From assembly GCA_017165825.1 (NCBI GenBank), contig CM029386.1, positions 12,420,682 through 12,484,681 on the forward strand: 64,000 bases of DNA. The letters are read 5' to 3'. A model generated the notes under the pieces. The model saw nothing but the letters and a program-made list of their open reading frames with translations, was not told where the DNA came from and did no database searches. The position numbers were made by a program, and so were the translations under genes. This document shows, one piece after another, positions 24,773-35,851 of this stretch. Within the stretch, counting starts at the first letter, position 1; each line of letters begins with the position of its first letter. This stretch comes from Hepsetus odoe (Eukaryota > Chordata > Actinopteri > Characiformes > Hepsetidae).

Positions 24773-27700
24773 CTGTCTTTCCTAGTTTTCTATATTTATC
24801 ATTTTTCCTCTTTCTTGTTCTTTCTGTAGAAGAGCCCTGTAACACTCAAATTTCTCATTCGTGGGATAATAAAGGATTATTCTATTCTATTCTGCTTCCA
24901 CACAAACACACATTCTTTAATTAAAGTAGATGTAGACAGTCATATCTATAAGACAAATGATTCTTCTACAGGATTTGAGACATTACAAAACATTTTCTAA
25001 AGCGGCGATGATCGATAGGCACAATGCACTGTAAAACACTGAATCTCCATTATCACGATAAGTGTGTTGTACCTCTAGATGTTATTATGTCATGAACGGT
25101 CGTTCTTTCACGCTGACCCTGGATCAGCCTGGCCTGGGCCTCTTCGTTGGAAGCGCTCACTTCCGACACTTTCAGAGTGACCAGAAACCTGCGTTTCTCC
25201 TCATCCAGGTTAGTCACCTTGGCCAGCACAGTCTGGCCTATCTGGAATACTCCTGTTGTATCTGTAATGAACTTATCACTCATGGCCTACAAGGGGAGAC
25301 ATAGCCAGAGACACAGATCACCGCATAGGCCACTAGAACATGAACAAAACTGTAGATTCAGCTAACTGGTTAAAAGGAGGTTCTTCCATTAACATTCAGA
25401 AGCAGGCTACCAACCTTCATGGAAACAGCCATTAATAAACTAAAGCATATGATTTAAATATATAAAAAAAAGCTTCAGCTCAATATTTCTCAATATCTGA
25501 CTACACAAATAAAAGCAATATCCATGATTGACCAAAATATATAAATAAATATCACACAAAATCTAAATGTGACTGGTTGCACACCCAGAGATCGGATCAA
25601 AATAAGATTTATAAAACAAGTTTCCAACAAGTGTCTGGAAACCAAATGGAAAAATGGGGCTTTTTGCTCTTATATTTTCTTAGATTCAAGCTCAGATATT
25701 TGAACCTATTCTGTTATGGTTAAGCCTTTTGTGGAAGTACTGATGCTAAAGTTAAGCATGCACTATATGCTAAATGTTCATAAGCACTGATAAATTCTAC
25801 TCACAGCTTTTGGGGCCAGACCATAAAGGCCATAGGGGAAGTCAAGAAACACACCAAAGGGCATGATGTTCTTCACCCAGCCCAACATAGTCATGCCCAC
25901 CCGCAGTTCTGAGAAGGACTTGACCACGTCTTCAGCCTCCAGAGCCTCAACCAGCAGCGGCTTCTTACTGAGAATCTGCGAGCAGTTCGGTTAAGGAACA
26001 AGAGTTTCTTCAAAAAGCTTTTTGCCTCCTTACAACAGAGGAGGCGAGGACACAAAGGGAGCAAGGAGGTAGACAGAATGATGCCTGCATTAATTGCAGT
26101 CCTGGGAGTTATGGGGGACCATTAAGGTGGTACAGACTTTGTGTTTAAGGACAGCATGAAATAGCATCATAAAAATAGGTCAAGAGCATTGGCAGAAGTC
26201 TAGAGCTAAAGCAGCATTTGTTTAAAACTTTATTGGATCAGTTTATCGAAAAGGCTTTAAAGAATTTGCATCTGAAAAGTCATTTTAAAAAAACTACTCT
26301 TATTATTTGAGTCAACTTAGCCTTGACCTTGGCCTACACAGGAATTTAAAATGGAAAAATTAAGAATTATGCTGTGCTGTTCAGCCTTTGAGACTCGGAC
26401 CCTCGATGAATCCCTGATAAAGCCCCAAACATTTAAACAGTGCATTGGTAGCATCTGTGCAAACTTGTAGAACATTAATGAGGCAAAAGGATACAATGTT
26501 TTGTTTGCTCTTGCTGAGACACACGGCGTTGGAGATGGTGTCTCCTTCTTGTAGCGCCTCCCACAGCAAAGGCCAATTGCTCGCGTGGTCAGACAGGTGC
26601 ACCATGGGAATGAGAGCAGGGACTTCCTCTGGTAGAACAGACACCTGAAGACCAGTCAGGTCTTTCTTTATCACTGTTGCTTTTACTTTCTGGGGAAGCA
26701 GAAGAGAGAGAATGAGTTGTAGCTATTATTTACATTTAAGACAAAATACTGCAAGGATATCATGCATGTTTAGTTCAGAATGCAGCTGTAGAGCAGTAAT
26801 GGATTTCAATCCCTTAGACTTTACATGTGTAATGAAATAAGATTTATCTGTATATTACTTTACCTTTCCTACTTCAAAGGCAAAATTGGCCCACTGGACC
26901 TGCTCTACATCCCCCAGGGTCACTGCTTTAAAGGAAAGGATCAGCTTCTTGTTTTCAGCATCACACCTCAGCACTTTGGCTTTCATCACCTGTTCAAGCA
27001 TGAAAGCAAAACCAGAACCGTTCCTTAACAAAATGACCAAATGTCAGGAATTTCCAGAAAACAACTGACTACAAAGTGGAGAAAATAATCGAATAATTAG
27101 TACAATCAGGTAAAACATCCCTTTTTATTTGTGAAAGTGCTAGAAAAAAGGGGGAGAAAAACAGAGTAGAAAAACTGATGCAGAAGCTGGTGAAGATGAG
27201 GTTACAGGGTACTAGAACCCGAGATTGGCCTATGAGAATGAAGAGAATAGGAGTTTTGCTGCACAGTTGTTCACCAACCTGTCCAACGTAAAAGAGGCTC
27301 TGTGGATTGGCTGTGGAATCCGTTGTCAGCTCCTGCGTTGGTACCAGCCCCTTGACGTTACCATAGCAACGAACAATGCAGCCAAAGTCCTTAATACAGA
27401 TGATGACGCAGTGGGTGACAAGGCCCACACGAGCATCCGAGAAGGAGAGGATAGGAGGTAGTGTTGACTCAATCAGCGTTTTTTTTCTGCTCAGAATTAT
27501 CCTCTGGCTCAGCGGCTCCACCTCCAAAACCTGGAGACGCGCAGATTTGGTCAAACATAACCAATCATTTACTCAGTCAAGTATATCTTTGAATAAAGAA
27601 ACAAGGGGAAGAAAAAAAAAAATTCTGGAGATCTTCCATCCTGGAATATAAATATAGAGGATTTCTTATAGGGTTATTATATTACATGATCATAAGGTTA

Positions 27701-30700
27701 CATAAGAGAGATACAAGATCTTATTACTGAAGATTACAGCGTTTATTTTTGTTTAATTGGTTGGGTGGGTTAATTATTCTAGCAGATTTTTTGGCAGGTT
27801 GTAAATTAAAGCCTTGAGAACCACTCTGGGAAGAAGTGAAGAGACGACCTGTAATACATCATCTTTTGACGACTATTCAAAAGTGGGCCCGACAACAAAG
27901 TTTCCTCACATAAATGGAAATGTTACTCACCCTGCATTTGACTTTCATGCCCTCTTTGAACTTCTTTTCTGGGGCGCTGAGGGTGACATCTGCCAGATGA
28001 ATTCTGGGAACCAGACCTCTGATGTGACCTGAAATCTTCACATGCATTCCATATGTCTGCAGGCTCTGCACTGTGCCCTGTAAACACAGAAAGTTTTACA
28101 AGTCTACACACAGCTAATCACACCATGAATCTACACGGTAGACTGTACACTGTATCGCTCACCTCGATGATCTGTCCCGCTTTAACATCATGATAACTGA
28201 AAAAAGTCGCAGCTATGGTGCTCCTTTAAGACAAGAAAAGAAATGATCAAACTGAGGCTGCATAGACTGCAGATATATAGTGTATTTTTACTTGAATTAA
28301 TTCTTACTCCGTTTACTGAAACGAGCTGTGAAATTGTAAAAAATTACATTCTCAAAAAATATCAAACTAAATGCTATATTTAGGTGGACTAAACAAAATT
28401 CCATGGAAGATAATGAAAGTGACTATTCTTGTCACTGTGAAACGCAGCGCAACAACGAAATTCAACCTCTGCGTTTCACCCATACACACGTGCAGCAGAG
28501 GGCAGCTACTGAAAGCGCCAGGGGAGCAGGGACAGGGACGGTACCGTACCTTGCTCAAGGGTAGCTCAGCGCAACCTACCAGCGAGAGAATTGAACCCAC
28601 AATCTTCCGATCCGGGGAAATTCCCAAACCACTAGGCCACCGCTGCCCCAGACAATATTAATTATTGTCAAACTTAGTTTCTGACATTTTAAGAAGATTC
28701 ATTTTTGCACTTAACTGTTCATCGCCCACACACACACACACACACACACACTCACTTGCGCAGAGTGGCCAGATACATCTGCTCCAAATGACTGTAGCCT
28801 GTTATTCTCAGGGTGTGCTCAGACTGGGCGAGCAGTCTATTTGGGTTAAACTCCTCGTTGGCCTGCTTCATTTGGTTTTTCTGGAAAACATCAAACTCTT
28901 TATTAACGAGGAAGATGACGATGATGAGGTAAAGAGCATTTCTAGTTGCAATATTTCCGAAAGAACCAGATTAAGGACGATTTTGTAATAAACTTGTCCT
29001 AAATTTTGTAATAAAAGGAATCAGCCTAGCTACATGGTTTGACACTCACTCGTGTCAGGAAATGCATGTAATGATTTAGGCTTGAAGCTTTAAGGCTGCT
29101 TCAACTTCAAGATAGCCAATATACACTTAACCTTTAATAACAGTAGGTCTAATATACTGTGAAATTACATCTAGAATAAATCCTTCTTTTTGCCCTGTTT
29201 TCTCCCATAGCCAATAACCACCCACTCAAATCCCACACTATTACAAGATGTGCAACCAGCACTGTGACCTTACTCAGACATGCATGAACCACTGCATATT
29301 TATAAGAAACCTTTAACGCGAAACACTGGATGGTTCAAAGTGAACACGGTCAACTCTGTTACATCAACTAACAGACAAAAAGCCTCCCAGTGAGTGAAGA
29401 AGAAGAAGAAGAGAGAACCATCCAGTCCACCCAAAGAACGAGGACACCGTCATATGACGTCATCTTCTCTCCCCACCCCCCTTTTCTTGATGCTGCTTGC
29501 CAACCACAATGTGTGGAGAGACTCACATGTACGAAGGCCACAGCTCCATCAGGAAGCTCCATGATTGCTCCAGAGTGGTGGTGTACTGCAGTCATCTTAC
29601 AGCCCTCAATCACTTCTCCCATACGGTCACTTGTTGTCTTCTCCAGCACATCGCTCCGCGGTGGCAGCAGGTGGCTGCGCAGAGAAAGACCCACCAGACG
29701 AGAGGTGGGTTCAACGTACAGAATTCGCGCTTTCACCTGAAAACAAGAGTTAAGCTATAGGTTATTTTGCCAGTTTGTTATTACAACATATTATTCTCCA
29801 ACATTTCAAATTTCAAAAACCTTCTAAATAGAAAATAAAACTGCATTCTTGCGACAGTGCACCGTTTAAGCTTTTGCTCCCAACCATTTCCAGCTCTCAC
29901 CTCGTCACCCACTCTGTACGTTGACATTTTGTCAGGGTCGATATGCATAAAGTCCACCACGCCGGTATACGATGAGAGGAATGTCACCAGGAGTCCATGA
30001 AGTGTCACCTTCAGAAGCAAAAGCACATTAATAATGGACATGAACTGAGACTCTATTGTTAATCAACATAATGCTCTCTTACAGCCACTGGAACATCTAT
30101 CGCAGTGCAGTCAGACTCTAGTCCTGGAGGGCTGGTGTCCAGCACAGTTTGGTGGCTCACATCCTCAAACATTCTCACTAAACCTGGAAATAAGTGTAAC
30201 CCAGATTTTTTTGAGGATCACTAATCTGTGCTGGACACTGGCCTTCCAGGACTGGAGTTTTACACCCCTGACGCACAGGAAGCTTCTGTAACTTTCAAAA
30301 GGCAAGGTTTAATTCATTTAAACGTAATTCAGTACTTAAATAAATAAGTAAGAAGAATACTAAAAACGTGGTCTTACCTTCTTGACGCAAGCTTGTACCA
30401 GCAGTCCTGGGGCTAGGCTACACAACGTCCAGTCATGCTGGGTGTCAGCACAGGCTTGACTGACTGCTGCAGGATTCACAGAGAGCCGTGCCACCCGACC
30501 CTCGTTTTTTACCTCAGTCACAAGAGCTGTTACATACTGACCCACCTTCAGATCTGAGAAACAAGGTTTTATTGACTAGGCATGGCAGAAATCGTACATT
30601 ATGAATGATACAGCCTGGTTCGAAAACCCCCGTGAGCACATATAAAACAACAACAAGGGTAATTAAATAATAGGTCTACCAAAAAGATCTACAGCTGTTA

Positions 30701-32749
30701 ACATCTACAGGAAAAGTCACAAGTGAATCCAAAAGACTCTCACTAACAATCCAACCATCTGCACCAGCAACAAGCTGCCCTCGATGTGACATAGCGTTGA
30801 TTATGCACTCGGAAAAGTAAATGATGTGCAATACTTCATATGAACGCCTTGATTTACCCACTAAGCACGGTCATACATTTGCCCAAAAAGCAATGCATGA
30901 AATAAATGAAGGATAAAATATTCCACAGTTAAAGGCTTTATTTTATTTTTTACTTTATTCACTTCAGCATTGTTTATTTGTTTTACACACGCAACTAAAA
31001 TCCAGATCCATAGACTGTAAAAAGATTACCTTGTTTGGGTGATTTGGCTTCGTTTTTTTTCTCTTTAGGCAGAAAGGCTTTGGTTCCTGAGACTCCAATG
31101 TCAATCAAATAACCATGGTCCTCCACACTCTCCACACAACCACCCAGTGACTACAACCACAAAAAGTTGTTAACATGAATGCAGTCACCTCAATGAATAA
31201 ACAACACTTCACTTCAAAAATGCATCGGGGGGGGGGGGAGTAAAATAAAAATAAATAAATAAATAAACTTAGATTAGAATCTCTTGGAATAGAATTTACT
31301 GCAGAACAGTAAAGCTTTCACAACAGCACAGTATTTTTCTTCACCCATATGCAAAGAAACAGGTCACGTTTAAGAGGTGATCTAACAGATAAAAATACAA
31401 ATATTAAATAAATAAAAACATTATAAACCTGTGAACATGACCCACTCACCATGCCTTTTTTCAAAGAGCTGGAGCTGAGCTCCTTGTTGACCACTTTAGG
31501 GTTTACAGAGACTCGGAGACTGATCAAGCCCTCATTAGATGATTTAAGTGACGAAACCACACATCTGACCAACTGGCCTGGGATGAGAATATGGGAGGGA
31601 GAGACATCCTGTACAAACACACACACACACACACAATAAATCAACCAATTAAAATAAATAAACTAACACACTTTGGAAATTATGAGCCTATACCCATAGT
31701 AAGCTATTAAGCACTAAAATCAACTTTAAAACGTAGACTTTGTTGTGAAAGGACCTTAATCGTTATATTATACATCATTATATGTCAATATTAAAAATGC
31801 ACTGTTGCAGCAGGCAGGACAATCCGTTCAACGTGTTCAAAAACTTTGCTGCTGCTGACCTCTAGATGTTCGCCAGAATCCAGTTTCTCACTGAGCATCT
31901 TGTTGTAGGTGTCGCTGATGCTGGAGATGGGCAGGTAGCCTGTGAGACCATCTGGGAGACTCAGTACAAACTCAAAGTCTGAAGCCTCCTTCACACAGCC
32001 GAGCATTAGAGTGCCCACCTTCAGATTCTAAAAGAAGAAAAGAAAACTGTGGTGAGGTAACTGTAGTGATGTGCTATACTCAACATCAAAAGATCAAAAA
32101 TGGGATCAAATTCGCATCTACCCCAGTTGCCAGTCCAATGCAGGGTCGATGCACACAAACACAAACACACCTTCACATCAAGGTGGCAATTTAGCATCTC
32201 CACATGATCTGCATTATGTTAAACACAACCTGAATCTTTACCTGGTGAAGTTTGTGCTTAAAGTGCCAATATTTGATTTTTGAGGAAGGAACGCTTACCT
32301 TTAAGTGAAGGATATCTACACTGCTGGTAGCATTTAGCTTTAGACCACCACCATCGCCCTTCTGCTTTTTGGCTGCTTTCCCATCTTCTTGTTTGGCTCC
32401 CTTTCTCTTCTTCTTCGCTGCTGGTTCTTCAGTCTGAAAGAGACGCATTAGACAAGCCCGGAACATTAGATCTCTGGACAAAGTGCAGACCTGAATTTTA
32501 CATGCAGGTGACAGCAAGAGATATTTCATGCTGGATACGCTTGTATTAGTTTGTGCGGTTCAGGGGAGGTATGTCAGAAAAGGCTAGTGACGACCTGGGG
32601 AGAGAGGCAGCCTCGCCAATATCACCCCTGCCATTTTCACTTACCTTGAAAAGATTATCAACCTCCACACGAGGTTTTGCTGCTTTATGATCAGAGGTCT
32701 TTTTGGACAGGCCACCACGAGGAAAATCCTCCTCCACCGACGCCATCAT
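13530..32749 (-). CDS. pdcd11: PDCD11 / RRP5 ribosome-biogenesis factor
   Basis: Thirty-five coding exons (listed in the next entry) sum to 5460 nt, giving 1819 residues. I recall human PDCD11 as 1871. RRP5 is a nucleolar pre-rRNA binding protein needed for processing events of both 18S and 5.8S/28S rRNA. The N terminus (MMASVEEDFPRGG, or from the second Met at 32746) and a short basic segment lead into a long array of S1 RNA-binding repeats (about residues 90-1360), shown by repeated GxVxxxxxxG and 'GLVP.xHLxD' type strands. A Lys/Glu-rich disordered linker follows (about 1360-1515). The C terminus is a HAT/TPR-like helical domain (about 1516-1819; WLQYMAFHLQAT, KALEYVEAK near the end) as in the human protein. 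All exon junction phases agree. The intron between coding exons 19 and 20 begins with GC instead of GT. The gene is transcribed away from atp5mk and towards the RING gene. Confidence 0.97.
14105..14275 (+). repeat. tRNA-derived SINE copy (5'-truncated)
   Basis: It carries the family's body: GAGCAAGGTACC, CTGCTCCCTGCTGC, and the end AGTCACTTTCACTT. It lies in the last pdcd11 intron, antisense to the gene. Confidence 0.75.
15282..15520 (+). repeat. tRNA-derived SINE copy (full length)
   Basis: It begins with a tRNA-like head (AGCGGTGGCCTAGTGATTA as A box, a GTGTGAATCCCAG variant of the B box). The body has GCTCTGAGGTACACCTGAGCAAG and CTTTAAATAGCCGCCCCATGCTGC, and it ends GGTCACTTTCACTT. It lies in a pdcd11 intron, in antisense. 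Confidence 0.85.
15957..15990. repeat. (CA)n abutting a pdcd11 3' splice site
   Basis: About 17 CA units, read as (TG)n on the coding strand, end four bases before the exon that starts at 15953. The usual pyrimidine tract of that splice site is thus replaced by TG repeats. Confidence 0.9.
20340..20785. repeat. Degraded DNA-transposon-like repeat with internal palindrome
   Basis: The left part reads GTGTGTCAAACTCAAGGCCC and the right end reads GGGGATTGACACCCCTGGTC, the typical ends of a common hAT-like fish repeat ('GTGTCAAACTC...ACACCCCTG'). It is inside a pdcd11 intron. A near-perfect hairpin sits at 20407-20477. Confidence 0.5.
22312..22515 (-). repeat. tRNA-derived SINE copy
   Basis: Read on the minus strand it runs from a GATCCCAGGATCAG head to the AGTCACTTTCACTTT end. 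It lies in the pdcd11 intron that begins with GC, in the same orientation as the gene. The reading frame at 22152-22490 lies largely inside it and is not a gene. Confidence 0.8.
22678..22679 (-). other. pdcd11: GC-AG intron boundary in pdcd11
   Basis: On the coding strand the exon ends CACAG and the intron starts GCAAGT. Joined to the exon at 22111 it restores the peptide GGREVRGHSFLPISHP, which aligns with human GGRDMKTFKYLPISHP. A GT placed four bases downstream would break the alignment. Confidence 0.75.
24265..24900 (+). mobile_element. 3' end of a non-LTR retrotransposon
   Basis: It contains a short remnant of the reverse-transcriptase ORF's C-terminal tail (frame near 24385-24570), AT-rich TTA and (ATCT)n tracts (24570-24655, 24733-24771), and the typical end CGTGGGATAATAAAGGATTATTCTATTCT. 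It is 5'-truncated, as LINE copies usually are, and lies antisense in a pdcd11 intron. The clade is not determined. Confidence 0.65.
28405..28650 (-). repeat. tRNA-derived SINE copy (full length)
   Basis: On the minus strand it starts GGGGCAGCGGTGGCCTAGTG and ends AAGTGACAAGAATAGTCACTTTC. The A- and B-box like regions are recognisable. It is intronic in pdcd11. Confidence 0.85.
28724..28752. repeat. (CA)n abutting a pdcd11 5' splice site
   Basis: The donor of coding exon 9 (exon edge 28756) reads GTGAGTGTGTGTG..., so the microsatellite starts within the splice-site consensus. Confidence 0.9.
30095..30275. mobile_element. Palindromic MITE (hAT-like)
   Basis: The left half has CTAGTCCTGGAGGGCTGGTGTCC and the right half has GGACACTGGCCTTCCAGGACTGGAG, inverted copies of each other about 80 bp apart, ending in ACACCCCTG. 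This is the form of a common fish MITE. It is intronic in pdcd11. Confidence 0.65.
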
Positions 32750-33602
32750 TCAACAGAAACCTACAGATGGGTACAGAGGGCAACACTGAGACACTAAAAA
32801 CTAACATTTTTACTAACAACCGCACTGCATCCCTCACCCTAACAGATCTGACAGAAACTACAACACTCAGCACGCATTGTCCTGATTGCAATATAGATGT
32901 CCCATTTATTACAACACGTTCTCAGGTTTGCCTTCCAACTGCATTAGACTGAAGTGGGAAACGATCCTTTGCAAAGAAAGATGAGGACAAATGTCATGCA
33001 TTTAATTTTAAAATGTAACTTGAGCAACTGTAAACACCATTTCTGTTTTCAAAAGATAATAATATTCAAAGTAAGACTATGTTTTTAAAAATAGCATGTC
33101 TGTGTTATGACTGTATGAAAAACAATCATTTGGGAGCTTTAGTACATTTGGAAAATGCTAATACAGATTAGTAACTGGAATCTGTAATACCCCTGTGCCT
33201 TTTTGTGCTCCCTGTCCATGTTTTCTTTGTGTTGGTATGATAAAAAGAAGAAAAATACAATAAAAAGAAGAAAAACACAATAAAGAACCCATTCATACTA
33301 CAAAGGCAGCACTTGGGGAGAAGAGCAGCATGTTTTCTACAGACAAATGTCCCATTCTCGAAGACTGTTTCGTTCTCAGTCTTAGACAATTAAGTGTCCC
33401 AGTTCGTGTTAGCATTAGCCCCCATAATGACCAGTCACAGTACTTGAGAGATTTATTAAAGAATTAGAATAAACCCACAGTGGAGCAAACTTAACTGAAG
33501 CAGAAGCCTCCAGTGTGTTTAACACCCAAAAATCTACACCTACACCCTCCTCTCTACCATTAACACACATTAAAATACAGACAGGTTTAAGAGCTAACTT
33601 AC

Positions 33603-33690
33603 TTGTTCCAACCCGGTGAAAAATAAACGCTGTTTCGTCCACAAAATCTCACGTGTTCTTCTCAGAGCGTGCCATCTTTTCACCCGGAAC
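33603..33690 (-). other. pdcd11: Putative non-coding first exon of pdcd11
   Basis: A perfect donor (GGAACAA|GTAAGT on the minus strand) at 33603 can splice to the acceptor CTGTAG at 32763-32761, eleven bases before the start codon. The 5' edge is a guess from the promoter-like sequence just beyond it. Confidence 0.55.
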
Positions 33691-33870
33691 TACATAGGCC
33701 GAGGCGTGCCTTTCCACCCAAAGGGCGTGCAGAGAAAAACGACCAATTAGAAACCCCAATGACACTGATTGACGTTTCTCTTAGCCAAACAATTGTTTCA
33801 TTGAGGTTACCAGATGCCAAGTCACACCAATCAGCATGTCGTATTCATTTTGTAGGTGGGACTTCCACTT
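33691..33870. promoter_or_regulatory. Divergent promoter shared by pdcd11 and atp5mk
   Basis: The two genes are transcribed away from each other from about 200 bp of DNA. CCAAT boxes occur at 33743, 33756 and 33827 on the plus strand, and a TGACG half-site near 33771. No TATA box is apparent. CCAAT boxes (NF-Y sites) in short head-to-head spacers are typical of housekeeping bidirectional promoters. Confidence 0.6.
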
Positions 33871-34324
33871 CAACTGTCGCTTGCTTCAGAGGCTCCACTT
33901 GAAGGACAAGCAGCTCAGCGGGAGAAGAACCTGAGTTTGTAAGGTAAATGCTTTTACTCTTAATGTGTTTGTTGTTTTATAGCATTGTCGCTGGAAAAAC
34001 GTGTGAAGTGTAATCTCGTAGTGGACATATGTGTTTTCTTTAAAGTGTTTGTGCGAGTGTAAGGCGCAGACCTGTTAGCAGCGGTGGCTAACGGCTCAGT
34101 GCTTAATGAGGGACAAAAATGAATCTCGCTTTAAATCGCTTTTTTCAGTCGGATTCTGAATTAGGTTGAATTTAAACGTGATTATAACCCAAGTTTATGG
34201 ATTTTAACTTGTTATCTGGAACTCTAGCAAAGCACAACAGTGCCTGTGCAGTAGTTAGCTTTGCTTAATAAAGTCCAGTGCTGTGGAGGCCATCATGTGT
34301 CCACAGTGAGGTTCTGGGGTCCTT

Positions 34325-34595
34325 TAGTGAAAAGTGAAAGTGAAAGTGACAACCCTCGTCATTGCGAGGTCACAGCACTGCACACCATGAACCACAACGA
34401 AATTGGACCTCTGCTTTTAACCCATGCACACAAACACCGTGCAGCAGTGGGCAGCTATTGAAAGCGCCCGGGGAGCAGTGACAGGGACGGTACCTTGCTC
34501 AGGGGTACCTCAGGGCAACCTACTTGTGAGGGAATCGAACCCACAATCTTCCGATGCAGCGCCAACTCCCTAACCACTAGGCCGCCGCTGCAGCT
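34325..34595 (-). repeat. tRNA-derived SINE copy (full length)
   Basis: It lies in atp5mk intron 1, antisense to that gene. The minus strand starts GCGGCGGCCTAGTGGTTAGG and ends in TCACTTTCACTTTC repeats. The body motif GGTACCTTGCTCAGGGGTACC is clear on the plus strand. Confidence 0.85.
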
Positions 34596-34849
34596 CTTGA
34601 TTTTAATATCACCAGTCTGTGGAAGACAAGCTGCACCTAAGAACAAACATCTAGTTCGTGGCAAGTAATAATCTGCATAGTTTCTCTTATTTCAAAGCTT
34701 GTGCCTTAAAATTATGAAACCAGAATGATCCCTTAAATGTAACAGCAGTTATGGCATGTTGGATACAAACTGGCCTATTTGTTGCCACTTTCATTCAGTC
34801 TAACATAAGTGTTTCATCCTGAAGGACATTTACTAGATACAGCTACGAG

Positions 34850-34975
34850 ATGAGCCACTACTGGTGGCTGTTACTGATCTGTGCTGGTTACCAAGATGAC
34901 GATCTATTGTGGAAATTAAGCACTGTTGTAAGTCGCTCTGGATAAGAGCATCTGCTAAATGCCGGAAATGTGGTG
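34850..34975 (+). repeat. SINE/LINE-tail type repeat fragment
   Basis: It ends with GTCGCTCTGGATAAGAGCATCTGCTAAATGCC, the conserved tail motif of many teleost SINEs and LINEs. It lies just before the first coding exon of atp5mk. Confidence 0.65.
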
Positions 34976-35049
34976 GAGTCAGGTTCTTGCTGTATGAGAA
35001 ATCTGAAAAGCTTCAATGTATTTGAACAGGGACGCATATTTAACTGACC

Positions 35050-35354
35050 ATGGCTGGACACGATGCTGGAGCACAACACCAGTTCACTGGTTTTGCAAAG
35101 TACTTCAATGCATACACCATCACAGGAAGGAGGAATGTAAGTCATGCCCCCCCACTACCCCACTATTGAATAAAAAAATCAGTGACTTGATTGATCCGAC
35201 GAAGCTCTTTAAAGTCTGAAATGCATTCTTGAACGTTATTGTACTCTATTCCTATCGCTTTTAGTGCGTGTTGGCCACGTACGCCAGCCTCGGTGCCATT
35301 TTCCTCTTCTTCAAACTGAAGCCAAAGAAGCAGAAGGCTGTGACAGCAAGCTAA
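35050..35354 (+). CDS. atp5mk: ATP synthase membrane subunit k (DAPIT/USMG5)
   Basis: Two coding exons, 35050-35136 and 35265-35354, make a 58-residue protein, the same length I recall for human DAPIT. The product is a single-pass inner-mitochondrial-membrane subunit that helps join ATP synthase monomers into dimers. The motif QFTGFAKYFNAYTITGRRN and the helix CVLATYASLGAIFLFFKL followed by a basic tail match the family closely. A non-coding first exon ends at 33943 (AAG|GTAAAT), and exon 2 starts at 35030 with the ATG 20 bp in. A further intron lies in the 3' UTR (35360-35450), placed five bases after the stop, so it should not trigger decay. The gene sits head-to-head with pdcd11 and tail-to-tail with taf5. 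Confidence 0.95.
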
Positions 35355-35496
35355 TTTTAGTAAGTCCCTTATTGTTTCATTCAAAACACTGGACTACATT
35401 AACATTTGGAAAGTAATTTTTGGATCTTTCTCTTCCTCTCTCTCTTGCAGGATGTCTAGTTATTCCCCTGGTTGTCTTCTCTTGAGTTCCCTGTTG

Positions 35497-35502
35497 AATA
35501 AA
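35497..35502 (+). promoter_or_regulatory. atp5mk: AATAAA poly(A) signal of atp5mk
   Basis: It lies in the last, non-coding exon that starts at 35451. It faces the taf5 signal 34 bp away. Confidence 0.75.
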
Positions 35503-35536
35503 ACTTACACAAAACTCAATCATATAGAAAACATGT

Positions 35537-35542
35537 TTTATT
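35537..35542 (-). promoter_or_regulatory. taf5: AATAAA poly(A) signal of taf5
   Basis: The plus strand reads TTTATT. It is 310 bp beyond the taf5 stop codon. Cleavage 10-30 nt further on would fall at or inside the end of the atp5mk transcript. Confidence 0.65.
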
Positions 35543-35851
35543 TACACATTGGGCATCATTTATAAAAGACTGTACAGTGTTTGTAAAGGGGACCCTGCAT
35601 GGCAGTGATGTGTAAACAAATAAAATATTAAGTTAAAGCCAAACTAAGATTCACAATTTTTGTTCTGGGTTCAGCCGTGCTTAAAAGATGGAAAGTTCTT
35701 CATAAGCCCATCAAGTTAAGTCATCATTTGAAGATCCCACTTAAGAAACATGAGATATAATTGAGCAGTATAGATCCTTTCACTCGCAATATGCTTGCAG
35801 GGATGTAATGAACTATCCACGGCACTGGACCGTTTGAACCCCGAAGCATAA

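Larger units (their letters stand above)
13530..32760 (-). other. pdcd11: Exon map of pdcd11
   Basis: Coding exons in transcript order (+ strand coordinates): 32645-32749 (the exon itself reaches 32760), 32299-32433, 31860-32027, 31450-31608, 31030-31150, 30378-30553, 29901-30008, 29527-29736, 28756-28880, 28163-28223, 27931-28077, 27279-27530, 26864-26989, 26495-26689, 25805-25975, 25073-25286, 23742-23894, 23325-23437, 22678-23171, 22049-22111, 21837-21933, 21649-21738, 21203-21308, 19937-20114, 19748-19807, 19034-19156, 18796-18918, 18079-18244, 17524-17688, 17268-17411, 16628-16878, 15785-15953, 15063-15216, 14762-14927, 13530-13701. Edges were set from splice consensus and reading-frame phase; any one could be off by a few bases. 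Confidence 0.85.

Noticed and set aside
27225..27651. Plus-strand frames over pdcd11 coding exons
   Set aside because: They are antisense shadows of the RRP5 exon at 27279-27530.
27850..27880. Box C-like GATGATG in a pdcd11 intron as a possible snoRNA
   Set aside because: I could not find a paired D box with a terminal stem or a guide region at the right spacing.
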